Source of the DNA: Candidatus Adlerbacteria bacterium
Lineage (GTDB): Bacteria > Patescibacteriota > Minisyncoccia > Phycocordibacterales > SBAW01
Direction: 5' to 3'
DNA length: 33,918 nucleotides
Assembly: GCA_903878285.1 (NCBI GenBank)
Contig: CAIRHB010000016.1
Span: 1 to 33,918 of the forward strand
This document shows, in pieces, positions 9,560 through 18,378 of this stretch. The position numbers and the translations under genes were made by a program. The notes beneath the pieces were generated by a model. It was not told the DNA's origin and did no database searches. It saw nothing but the letters and a program-made list of their open reading frames with translations. How positions within the stretch are numbered: position 1 is the stretch's first letter; every line of letters begins with the position of its first letter.

Positions 9560-10120
9560 TTATGCCCTGACTTCTTCGCGCTTGTCGCGAACTTTTATGT
9601 ACGCGACCGCCGCATGCTCAGCGCAGTACGGCTTGCCTGGGATGGTATTGCCGTCGCAGAAGCGGAAGTTGGGTGTGCCGGGATCACCCAAAGGCCAGAG
9701 GCAGGCGTGTGTTCGGAACGTTCTCGCTTGTGCTGCGGGAGTCGGAGTTTCTAATTGTGGCGCGGTGGGGCATGTGTCGCTGGAGTTTTTTTCCACGAGT
9801 CTTTTTCTGACAGTATCGATGTGTACACGGGCAGCCCGTGCTACTTCGGCTGGGCGATGACCTATCGCCAAAAGTGCACGAACTTGTTTCTCTTTCTCGT
9901 CATCCAATTTCCTTTGCTGAAATTCTGGACGCGCGGGTAGATTCAGTCGATGTGCTTTGCCAACCACGGCGTCTTTCGAAATACCCATCCGCCGACCAAT
10001 GTTTGGCGTGGAAAGAAGTCTTCCTGTCTCGTCTACCGTGCTCCATAATTCTCTGAGAAGAGCGATGGTTTCGTCATTCCAGTCAACTATATTTCTCGGC
10101 ATGCCGTGAATACTCCCCAT
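9560..10120 (-). CDS. GcrA-like regulator
   Basis: N-term WNDETIALLRELW...RRMGISKDAVVGKAHRLNLPAR; C-term CLWPLGDPGTPNFRFCDGNTIPGKPYCAEHAAVAY; both match GcrA family blocks. An extra HTH-like segment (AIGHRPAEVARAARVHIDTVRKRL) lies between. Start could be 10102. Confidence 0.75.
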   Translation of the reverse strand: MGSIHGMPRNIVDWNDETIALLRELWSTVDETGRLLSTPNIGRRMGISKDAVVGKAHRLNLPARPEFQQRKLDDEKEKQVRALLAIGHRPAEVARAARVHIDTVRKRLVEKNSSDTCPTAPQLETPTPAAQARTFRTHACLWPLGDPGTPNFRFCDGNTIPGKPYCAEHAAVAYIKVRDKREEVRA

Positions 10121-10240
10121 TTCTGTTAGAGTCTTCCAAGACGTCTCGTGCGGGACTGCTGCAGCAGAACTGTAACTGGCTGCAGCATACCTGAAAATCG
10201 TATGAAAAGTCCACTGCTATCACCAAACAGTGTTATCTGG

Positions 10241-10246
10241 TATAGT
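10241..10246 (+). promoter_or_regulatory. Extended -10 (TGG TATAGT) of ileS
   Basis: Exactly 6 nt upstream of ATG 10253. Confidence 0.6.
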
Positions 10247-10252
10247 TCTTTC

Positions 10253-13200
10253 ATGGACAGCAAGACGGAGGGTGGGGAAGAATTGAATCCAGTGGTGCAG
10301 AAGCCAAAAGGTGCGTTTGCACTGCGCGAGGAGGAGGTGTTGGACTTTTGGAACAAGGAGAAGATTTTTGAAAAGACGCTGGAGAAGAAGGCACCCAAAG
10401 GCGAGTATGTGTTTTATGACGGCCCGCCGTTTGCGACTGGCTTGCCACACTACGGCCACCTACTCCAGAGCGCGCTCAAGGACGCGATCCCGCGCTACAA
10501 GACGATGCAAGGCTACCGTGTGTCACGACAGTGGGGGTGGGATTGCCATGGCCTGCCACTCGAGAATCAGATCGAGCAGGAGCTGGGATTTAAAACCAAG
10601 CGTGACATCGAGCAGTATGGGATCGAGAAGTTTAATGCTGCGGCAAAGAATGCCGTGCTGCGCTACGCTGCCGACTGGCGACGCATCATCCCGCGCGTTG
10701 GGCGCTGGGCGGACATGGAGCACGACTACAAGACGATGGACGCAACCTACACCGAGTCGGTCTGGTGGGCGTTTAAGACACTCTACGACAAAGGGCTGAT
10801 TTATGAAGGGTTTAAAGCGATGCACCTGTGTCCGCGCTGCGGGACGACGCTGTCGAACTTCGAGGTCGCGCAGGGCTATCAAGATATCGACGACCACGCG
10901 GTGACGGTCAAACTGCCGCTCGTTGATGAGCCAGAGACAGCACTGCTCATTTGGACAACGACGCCGTGGACATTGCCGGGCAACTCGGCTGCTGCGGTCA
11001 ACGCAGGTGCAACCTATGTCAAAGTGCGCACCGACGAGGGCTTTGTGATTGTTGCCAAAGAACTGATGCGCAAGGTGCTCGGCGAACATGCGCAGGTATT
11101 TGGCGAAATCCTTGGCAAGGAGTTGGTCGGGCAGCGCTACGAGCCGCCGTTTGCTTATTTCAAAGATCTGGTACACAAGCACAAAACGCATGCATGGAAG
11201 GTGTATGCGGCGCCGTATGTCACGCTCGAGGATGGCACCGGCATTGTCCACCTCGCACCCGCCTACGGCGCCGAGGATTTGGAATTGGCACAAAAAGAAA
11301 AGATTCCGCTCATCCACCACGTCACCGATGACGGCAAGTTTGTCGCCGCGGTCACCGATTTCGCGGGGCTGCCAGTCAAGCCGAAAGGTCGACATATGGA
11401 GACCGATGTGAAGGTGATCGAACTCCTACGCGCAAAAGGGCTGCTCTTTAAAGATGAAAAGATCAAGCACTCCTACCCGCACTGCTGGCGCTGCGACACG
11501 CCGCTGCTCAACTGGGCTGCCAACTCCTGGTTTGTCAAAGTGTCGGCACTGAAGTCGCAACTCTTGCGAGAGAATAAAAAAGTAACGTGGGTGCCAGGCC
11601 ACGTGGGGCAGGGGCGCTTCGCGAAGCTAATCGAGAGCGCGCCAGACTGGGCAATCTCACGCAGCCGCTATTGGGGCGCGCCGATTCCTGTCTGGCGACA
11701 CTCCAAAACAAAAGAGATCAAAGTGATCGGCTCGGTCGCCGACCTGCTCCCTTTGGTGCGCCGCTCGGGCAACCGCTACTTCGTGATGCGCCACGGCGAG
11801 GCAGAGCAAAACACGCTCGGCATCATCAGCTCGAGTATTGAGAAGCAGTACGCACTCACCGAAAAGGGGAGGGACGTGGCACGTGAGGCGGCAGAGAAAT
11901 TAAAAGCAGCTGGCACCAAGATCGATATGATCTGCGTCTCGCCACTCTTGCGCACACAGCAAACCGCAAAAATCGCAGCTGACATTCTTGGTGTTTCGCC
12001 GGACAGAATTTTCGTTGATGAGCGTTTGCGCGAGATGATCTTCGGCGAACTTGAGGAGCATACAGTAGCAGAACATAAAGCGCTCTACAGCAACTCCGCT
12101 GAAACACTCTCAGATAAACCAGAAGGAGGTGAAAGTGCGATGGAGGTCAAGCGTCGTGTTGGTGCATTTCTATTCGAGTTGGAGTCTCGATACCCAAATA
12201 AAAATATTCTGATTGTTTCGCATGGCAACCCGCTATGGATGCTTGCGGCAGCTGCCGATGGTGCTACAAAAGAGCGTACGTGGGAGTTGTACAAAACCGC
12301 CTACCCACACAAAGGGCGTATCACCGAGTTGCCCTTCGCGCCGTACCCGCACAACGACGACTACGAGCTCGACCTGCACCGCCCGTACATCGACGACCTC
12401 TCGCTTGGCAACTCGATCGCGGGCGAGTGGCAGCGCGTGCCCGACGTCTTCGACTGCTGGTTCGAGTCGGGCTCGATGCCCTTTGCGTCGCATCACTATC
12501 CGTTCGACAAGACGGTGTTTAATCCCAAACGTTTCCTCGGCCTCTTTCCGAAAGGGTTTCCCGCTGGGTTTATCGCCGAGGGGATTGATCAAACCCGTGG
12601 CTGGTTTTACTCGATGATCGTGCTCGGGGTGGGGCTGTTTGGCCACACGCCCTACAAGGCGGTCGTGACCAACGGCATGATACTCGCCGAGGACGGCCGC
12701 AAGATGAGCAAAAAGCTCAAGAACTATCCCGACCCGATGGACGTGGTCGACCAGTTTGGCGCGGATGCGCTGCGCTACTATATCCTCTCGTCGCCTGTGA
12801 TTCGCGGCGAGGACTTACGCTTTGCGGCACGCGGTGTCGAGGAGGTATCTAAAAAATTGCTGATGCGTCTTGATAACGTGCGGAGTTTTTATGATTTGTA
12901 CGCACCTGCGCAGCAACCAACCGATGTCGCGTCGCCGGAAACTCTCTCGCAAAAGTCCTCAGCGGCTCCCAGACTATTTGCTCGAGAGTTATCGGCTTCG
13001 CTTTCGATACATCCGCTCGACCGCTGGATTCTTTCGCGACTCAATGAGTTGGTGCGCGATGCGACACAGGGCTACGAGACGTACGAGCTCGACCTCGCGA
13101 CGCGGCCGCTGGCAGGATTCATTGACGACCTCTCGACCTGGTACCTGCGCCGATCGCGCGACCGGTTTAAAACTGACAGCGCTGCTCCCGCTTCGCATCT

Positions 13201-13921
13201 GGCAGATAAAGATGCTGCGCTCGCGACACTGCGCCAGGTGCTACTGACGGTGTCGAAAGTGATGGCACCGGCGATGCCGTTCTTTGCCGACGACCTCTAC
13301 CGCCGACTGCGCGCCGAGAGTGACCCCGAGAGCGTGCACCTCGCCGACTGGCCAGTGGCGGGCGCAATCGACACAGCACTGCTTGCCGACATGCAGCGCG
13401 TGCGCGATATCTCGTCGCGCGGGCTCGAGCTGCGCGAAAAGGCGGGGATCAAAATCCGCCAACCGCTCGCCTCGCTTGCGGCAACATCCCTCCCCATCGA
13501 CCCAGCGTTGCACCAAATCATCGCCGATGAGTTGAATGTAAAACAGGTGATCGAAGCGACTCCAGTTGTATCAGATGTGCAAACCGCTGGCGGTATACAG
13601 ACCGATGATGTGTTGCTCAACATCGAGCTTACGCCTGAACTGCGCGAAGAGGGTTTGGTACGCGAACTTGTCCGTGCCGTGCAAGATGTGCGCAAGAAGA
13701 CAGGGCTCGTCATCGCCGATCATCCCACTGTGTATATCTACACCAACGCCGGGGGTAGCACCTTCTTCCAAAAAAACGCGTCGCAGATCGAGAGTCAGAC
13801 GAACGCATCTCTCGTAATCGAGCAGGGCGATGTATCCGAAGCCGTTGACGCTATCGACGGGTTGCCATTTCCACTCATGCTTTCTGTGAAGGGAGATCAT
13901 GCATCAGATCACAACAACTGA
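10253..13921 (+). CDS. ileS: Isoleucyl-tRNA synthetase with internal histidine-phosphatase domain
   Basis: GLPHYGHLL (HIGH), LIWTTTPWTLPGN, SRSRYWGAPIPVW, EDGRKMSKKLKNYPDP (KMSKS), LDRWILSRLNEL. Start moved to M36 of the ORF because of the promoter. Confidence 0.95.
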   Translation: MDSKTEGGEELNPVVQKPKGAFALREEEVLDFWNKEKIFEKTLEKKAPKGEYVFYDGPPFATGLPHYGHLLQSALKDAIPRYKTMQGYRVSRQWGWDCHGLPLENQIEQELGFKTKRDIEQYGIEKFNAAAKNAVLRYAADWRRIIPRVGRWADMEHDYKTMDATYTESVWWAFKTLYDKGLIYEGFKAMHLCPRCGTTLSNFEVAQGYQDIDDHAVTVKLPLVDEPETALLIWTTTPWTLPGNSAAAVNAGATYVKVRTDEGFVIVAKELMRKVLGEHAQVFGEILGKELVGQRYEPPFAYFKDLVHKHKTHAWKVYAAPYVTLEDGTGIVHLAPAYGAEDLELAQKEKIPLIHHVTDDGKFVAAVTDFAGLPVKPKGRHMETDVKVIELLRAKGLLFKDEKIKHSYPHCWRCDTPLLNWAANSWFVKVSALKSQLLRENKKVTWVPGHVGQGRFAKLIESAPDWAISRSRYWGAPIPVWRHSKTKEIKVIGSVADLLPLVRRSGNRYFVMRHGEAEQNTLGIISSSIEKQYALTEKGRDVAREAAEKLKAAGTKIDMICVSPLLRTQQTAKIAADILGVSPDRIFVDERLREMIFGELEEHTVAEHKALYSNSAETLSDKPEGGESAMEVKRRVGAFLFELESRYPNKNILIVSHGNPLWMLAAAADGATKERTWELYKTAYPHKGRITELPFAPYPHNDDYELDLHRPYIDDLSLGNSIAGEWQRVPDVFDCWFESGSMPFASHHYPFDKTVFNPKRFLGLFPKGFPAGFIAEGIDQTRGWFYSMIVLGVGLFGHTPYKAVVTNGMILAEDGRKMSKKLKNYPDPMDVVDQFGADALRYYILSSPVIRGEDLRFAARGVEEVSKKLLMRLDNVRSFYDLYAPAQQPTDVASPETLSQKSSAAPRLFARELSASLSIHPLDRWILSRLNELVRDATQGYETYELDLATRPLAGFIDDLSTWYLRRSRDRFKTDSAAPASHLADKDAALATLRQVLLTVSKVMAPAMPFFADDLYRRLRAESDPESVHLADWPVAGAIDTALLADMQRVRDISSRGLELREKAGIKIRQPLASLAATSLPIDPALHQIIADELNVKQVIEATPVVSDVQTAGGIQTDDVLLNIELTPELREEGLVRELVRAVQDVRKKTGLVIADHPTVYIYTNAGGSTFFQKNASQIESQTNASLVIEQGDVSEAVDAIDGLPFPLMLSVKGDHASDHNN
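11760..12350 (+). other. Histidine phosphatase (phosphoglycerate mutase-like) domain inserted in IleRS
   Basis: YFVMRHGEAEQNTLG, SPLLRTQQTAKIAADIL, DERLREMIFGELEEHT, GGESAMEVKRRV, ILIVSHGNPLWML: all catalytic blocks retained, in frame. Confidence 0.92.
12929..13001. repeat. In-frame palindromic element inside ileS
   Basis: gcgtcgccggaaactctctcgcaaaagtc ... gactatttgctcgagagttatcggcttcgc forms a stem of about 24 paired positions with a ~14-nt loop. Confidence 0.7.
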
Positions 13922-14471
13922 CGCGCTCGTCTTGGGCAAGCGTGGGGTAGGGGAGGCGAATGTGCTTGTATCACTCCTCACGCGCGACTTGGGGCTCCTG
14001 CGCGTGTCGGCGCGCTCGGCGCGGCTTGATGTGTCGAAGTTGCGCTATGGGCTCGAGCCGCTCACTCGCGCGCGGTACTCGATGGTGCGCGGCAGACATG
14101 AGTGGAAGTTGACCGGCGTCGCTATGCCGAGGCGATTGCCACCTACTACCTCGCGCGAGCAGCGGCAGGCGGCGGGTCGCATCGCGCGACTCCTGCTACG
14201 GCTGATCCACGGCGAGGAGCCAGTGCCCGATCTGTACGCGACCGTTGTTGCTGGTCTTGATGCGCTCCTATCAATATCCGAGATAGAGAGTGTTGAGTGT
14301 GTGCTCGTATTGCGCATCCTCTCGCAGCTCGGCTATGTGTCCGACACCGCTGAGGCACAGCCATTTCTTGTGTCGACCGCGTTTACTCCCGAAGTGCTCG
14401 CGGCCGCTACGGCATCCCGCCTCCCCCTGGTCCACATCATCAATGCCTCAATCGCTGTTACAGGACTCTGA
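13899..14471 (+). CDS. recO: DNA repair protein RecO (short form)
   Basis: TTDALVLGKRGVGEANVLVSLLTRDLGLLRVSARSARLDVSKLRYGLEPLTRARYSMVRGR; overlaps the ileS 3' end. Confidence 0.8.
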   Translation: MHQITTTDALVLGKRGVGEANVLVSLLTRDLGLLRVSARSARLDVSKLRYGLEPLTRARYSMVRGRHEWKLTGVAMPRRLPPTTSREQRQAAGRIARLLLRLIHGEEPVPDLYATVVAGLDALLSISEIESVECVLVLRILSQLGYVSDTAEAQPFLVSTAFTPEVLAAATASRLPLVHIINASIAVTGL

Positions 14472-14500
14472 GACACTCCTGTGGTGTGTCACGTAGATGG

Positions 14501-14506
14501 TATACT
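14501..14506 (+). promoter_or_regulatory. Extended -10 (TGG TATACT)
   Basis: Exactly 6 nt upstream of ATG 14513. Confidence 0.6.
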
Positions 14507-14512
14507 TCTTGT

Positions 14513-16573
14513 ATGGCTCGACGGGGGGATAAAAAAGAGGATGCGGTCGAGGGATTAAAGGACTCGCTCTATTCACGCACGCATGAGCTAGAGTCGCACA
14601 TCGAGTCGCGCACACCGTTGTCGTCTAAGCGAGACCAGGTGCCGACTGCGTGGAGCGACATCCGCCCTGCGCGGCAGGAGCAGGTTGCCAGCGTGGCAGC
14701 AAGCCCGGTTGAGCCGACTAAACCAACGTCGCCGACACAGACAAAGCCCGCTCCGGGGCGCTATGACCCGCTACAGGACACGCCCTACGTAAAGCCAAAC
14801 TTTCTTCAAGCACCTATGGCACGAAAAAAACGTCTCTCATGGTCGACTAAATTTCTTATCACCTCCAGCGTGTTCTTTCTTGGCGCAGTTGGTGTTGCTG
14901 CATATCTGTTTGTCTACGGCGGTAACACGATCTCATCACAAAATATCGACATGCAGATCATCGCGCCGTCGCTGGTCGACGCAGGTAAGACGACCTCAAT
15001 CCAGGTACTGGTCAGCAACCGAAACCAGGTGCCGCTCCAGTTGGTCGATCTGATCATGGACTATCCAGACGGCACGCGAGATCCAGCTGATCAAACAAAA
15101 GCGTTGAGCCACGAGCGACAGAGTGTCGGCACTATCACCTCCGGGCAACAGATAAAGCGCGTTGTGTCGGCACTGTTTTATGGTCAGGCAGGCGTGACGC
15201 AGAATCTGAGCGCGACGCTCGAGTATACGATTCCCGGGTCTAACGCCGTGTTTCAAAAGCAGGTGAGCGCGACCTTTCTCGTTGGCTCGTCGCCGATATC
15301 GGTGTCGGTCAACACGCCGACCGAGGCGATTACCGGTCAGCAGTTTGGTTTCGATGTGGTGGTGCAGAGCAACGCCGCAGCGCCGATCGACAACGTGATG
15401 CTGCAGGGGCAGTATCCGTTCGGATTCTCGATCATCAGTTCGACACCGCCGGCGGATGCGGGTGGCACGGTGTGGCGGCTGGGTACGCTCGCGCCAGGCG
15501 CATCGCAGACCATACACATCGTTGGCTCGATCGACGGGCAAGACGGCGACCAACGCGTCTTCCGCTTCTTGGTTGGTTCTGATGCCGATTCGACCGACAC
15601 GGTGGTCAAGGTGCCGTTCCTATCGGTGCCGCAGATGCTCACGGTGCGCCGGCCGTTTATCTCGGCAAGTATCGCGGTCGGGAGCCAAAGCGGTAAGACG
15701 GTCACGGCGGTTGCGGGTGCTTCGCAGGTAGGCGTGATCACTTGGCAGAATAATCTTCCCGACACAGTGTCGAACATGCAGGTGGTGCTCACACTCGTGG
15801 GCTCGGTACTCGACGCCAAGTCAATCAACTCGGGCGACGGATTCTACCAATCGACAAACAATACGATCACTTGGACAAAAGACCAGGTGCCAACGCTGGC
15901 GAGTGTGCCTCCGGGCGGGACCGGGACGCTCAGCTTTACCTTCGCGACGCTTCCGCCTGGCAGTGGCGGCACAGTGTATGCAAACCCGACCGTCGACCTA
16001 TCGGTGAGTGTGTCGGGCGTGCGCCCGGGTCAAGACAGTGTGCCAGAGACCGTTGCCTCCGCGGCGAGTACGCAGGTGGTGCTGTCGTCGCTCTTGGGGC
16101 TCACGGCGCAGGCGCTCCACTTCTCGGGGACGTTCCCCAACACGGGCGCAATGCCGCCAGTAGTAGGAAAGCCAACGTCGTACACGATTCTCTGGACGGC
16201 GGCGAATTCTTCCAATACTATTGCCAATGCTGCGGTGTCGGCGACTTTGCCGCCGTATGTACAGTTTGTTGCCGCGCAGCCGGGGAGTAACATCACCTAC
16301 GATGCACCGAGCCGCACGGTCATCTGGAACATCGGCGATCTCAAGGCGGGGGCAGGATACAGCTCGGGCACGGTGGCGGGGTCTTTCCAGATCGCGTTCA
16401 CGCCGAGTGTCTCGCAGGTAGGTAGCGAGCCTGCGCTTACGGGGCAGGCAACGCTTACGGGGCAAGACCGCTTCGCGAATGTAAAAGTGCAGACAACCGC
16501 CGACGCGCCGAGCACACTCCTCAACGCCGACAGTGGGTTCACAGGCAGTATGGGGCAGGTGGTGGGGCAGTAG
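14513..16573 (+). CDS. Single-TM surface protein with DUF11-like repeats
   Basis: Charged N-terminus, TM FLITSSVFFLGAVGVAAYLFVYG, then repeated beta-sandwich segments (ITGQQFGFDVVVQSNAAAPIDNVMLQGQYP..., TSYTILWTAANSSNTIANAAVSATLPPYVQF...). Confidence 0.7.
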   Translation: MARRGDKKEDAVEGLKDSLYSRTHELESHIESRTPLSSKRDQVPTAWSDIRPARQEQVASVAASPVEPTKPTSPTQTKPAPGRYDPLQDTPYVKPNFLQAPMARKKRLSWSTKFLITSSVFFLGAVGVAAYLFVYGGNTISSQNIDMQIIAPSLVDAGKTTSIQVLVSNRNQVPLQLVDLIMDYPDGTRDPADQTKALSHERQSVGTITSGQQIKRVVSALFYGQAGVTQNLSATLEYTIPGSNAVFQKQVSATFLVGSSPISVSVNTPTEAITGQQFGFDVVVQSNAAAPIDNVMLQGQYPFGFSIISSTPPADAGGTVWRLGTLAPGASQTIHIVGSIDGQDGDQRVFRFLVGSDADSTDTVVKVPFLSVPQMLTVRRPFISASIAVGSQSGKTVTAVAGASQVGVITWQNNLPDTVSNMQVVLTLVGSVLDAKSINSGDGFYQSTNNTITWTKDQVPTLASVPPGGTGTLSFTFATLPPGSGGTVYANPTVDLSVSVSGVRPGQDSVPETVASAASTQVVLSSLLGLTAQALHFSGTFPNTGAMPPVVGKPTSYTILWTAANSSNTIANAAVSATLPPYVQFVAAQPGSNITYDAPSRTVIWNIGDLKAGAGYSSGTVAGSFQIAFTPSVSQVGSEPALTGQATLTGQDRFANVKVQTTADAPSTLLNADSGFTGSMGQVVGQ

Positions 16574-16609
16574 GAATCTATACGGATACAACGAATGTAT
16601 TGAAAAAAC

Positions 16610-18022
16610 ATGACTGAAAGAAATCCCGACACACTGATGGAAAAGATTGTCTCGCTGTGCAAGCGGCGCGGCTTTGTCTACCAAGGGTCAGAAATTTATG
16701 GCGGGCTCGCGGGTATTTACGACTTTGGCCCGCGCGGTGTCGAACTTTTACATAATCTAAAAGCGGCATGGTGGCGCGCCAACGTATACGACAAAGAAAA
16801 TTACTACGGACTCGACTCGGGCATGTTTAAAAATCCGCGGGTGTGGGAGGCGAGCGGGCACACGAGCGGCTTCTCCGACCCTCTTGCCGAGTGTCGCAAG
16901 TGTAATACGCGTGTCCGTGTCGACAAAGAGCTCGCAAAGGTTGGCGTTGTCGCTGACGAAAAAATGTCCGAGAAAGAACTCAATGATCTTTTCGATGCAC
17001 ATCGCGGCGAGATCACCTGTCCGCAGTGTGGCAAGAAGGACTTTACTGCCGTGCGCGCATTTAATCTGTTGGTCAAAACAAATCTCGGCGATTTTACCTC
17101 AACGGGGAGCGAGCCGGTGTACCTGCCGGGCGAGGCGTGCCAAGGTATTTACCTCAACTTTAAAAATATTCTCGATACGCTGCAGCCAAAGCTCCCGTTT
17201 GGCGTGGTGCAAATTGGCAAAGCGTTTCGCAACGAAATTTCGCCACGCAACTTTCTCTTTCGCTTGCGTGAGTTTGAGCAGGCCGATACACAACTCTTCA
17301 TCAAGCCACACCAAAACAAAGATGCGTATGAGCAGATCAAACAAGACCGATGGAATTGGTATCTTGCAATCGGCATCCGCGAGGAAAATTTGCGCTGGAA
17401 GCAGCACGAGAATCTTGTCTTTTATGCAAAGGATGCGTGGGATATCGAGTACAACTTCCCAGCGCTCGGCTTTGACGAGTTGGAGGGGATTCATGACCGT
17501 ACCGATTACGACCTCACTCAGCACCAGCAGTTTTCGGGTATCGACCTGCGCTACACCGACCCCGAAACAGGCGAGAAGTTTGTGCCCTGGATACTCGAGA
17601 CGTCGGTGGGGTTGAGCCGTATGTCCTTGGCGGTGCTCGCGGATGCCTACACCGAGGATGACCTCGGTGGTGAGACACGCGTGTTCCTCAAATTTAAACC
17701 ATCAATTGCGCCCGTCAAAGCGGCGGTGTTTCCACTGCTCAAGAATAAGCCAGAATTGGTCGCGAAAGCTCGCGAGGTGTACCAGATGCTCAAGAAAGAA
17801 ATCCCACAAATTGTCTGGGACGACAACGGCAACATCGGCAAGCGCTACCGAAGGCAGGACGAAATCGGCACGCCGTTTTGCATCACTATCGACTTTGACA
17901 CGCTCGGCGAGACTCCCGAGATGCAGGACACCGTCACACTGCGCGACCGCGACACCGGCGAGCAGCAGCGCGTGAAAATTGACGAGCTTGTGGAGCTGTT
18001 GACTAAAGCTATCAAAGTTTAG
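16610..18022 (+). CDS. glyS: Glycyl-tRNA synthetase, single-chain (alpha2) type
   Basis: RRGFVYQGSEIYGGLAGIYDFGPRGVELLHNLKAAWW, FRNEISPRNFLFRLREFEQADTQLF, ETSVGLSRMSLAVLADAY. Confidence 0.95.
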   Translation: MTERNPDTLMEKIVSLCKRRGFVYQGSEIYGGLAGIYDFGPRGVELLHNLKAAWWRANVYDKENYYGLDSGMFKNPRVWEASGHTSGFSDPLAECRKCNTRVRVDKELAKVGVVADEKMSEKELNDLFDAHRGEITCPQCGKKDFTAVRAFNLLVKTNLGDFTSTGSEPVYLPGEACQGIYLNFKNILDTLQPKLPFGVVQIGKAFRNEISPRNFLFRLREFEQADTQLFIKPHQNKDAYEQIKQDRWNWYLAIGIREENLRWKQHENLVFYAKDAWDIEYNFPALGFDELEGIHDRTDYDLTQHQQFSGIDLRYTDPETGEKFVPWILETSVGLSRMSLAVLADAYTEDDLGGETRVFLKFKPSIAPVKAAVFPLLKNKPELVAKAREVYQMLKKEIPQIVWDDNGNIGKRYRRQDEIGTPFCITIDFDTLGETPEMQDTVTLRDRDTGEQQRVKIDELVELLTKAIKV

Positions 18023-18079
18023 TACAACGTAGGCAGTCAAACTCGAGATGGCTCGGGTTCGAATCGACATGAGGATAAT

Positions 18080-18298
18080 ATGTTCGAGCAAAGGTATCCG
18101 GAGTGCGAAGGGTATGTATTGAATGGAAGGGTGGTGACAGAGCCAACATTGAATCCCGCAGGCGAATTGATCCGGGTTGTTACCGCAGGGAACGGTGCTT
18201 TTGGGTGTGGTTCTCTGTACGAATACTTCGACAAGAATGATGGCCGATGGAGGAGAATCCCAGAATCCGATATTTACCATAGTTCGTCGGGTATGTGA
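18080..18298 (+). CDS. Small hypothetical protein
   Basis: 72-aa ORF immediately preceded by gGATAATatg; no recognised domain. Confidence 0.35.
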   Translation: MFEQRYPECEGYVLNGRVVTEPTLNPAGELIRVVTAGNGAFGCGSLYEYFDKNDGRWRRIPESDIYHSSSGM

Positions 18299-18364
18299 TC
18301 TTGTCTCCGTGCCCATCGCCCGCACCTTTTCCAGATTGGAGGGGTGCGGGCTGGCTGTTTGTGC

Positions 18365-18370
18365 TATCAT
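18365..18370 (+). promoter_or_regulatory. Extended -10 (TGC TATCAT)
   Basis: 8 nt upstream of ATG 18379. Confidence 0.5.
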
Positions 18371-18378
18371 TCAAATAT

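Noticed and set aside
10129-10133. GAGTC (GANTC) site upstream of the GcrA-like gene as evidence of CcrM regulation
   Set aside because: A single site is expected by chance about every 256 bp and no methyltransferase is in the window; kept only as a check to make.
10523-11395. 290-aa minus-strand ORF inside ileS
   Set aside because: Antisense to conserved IleRS motifs; no recognisable domain.
18040-18075. gggttcgaatcgac resembling a tRNA T-loop
   Set aside because: Flanking bases do not form a T-stem and no acceptor, D or anticodon arms were found; only ~60 nt between genes.
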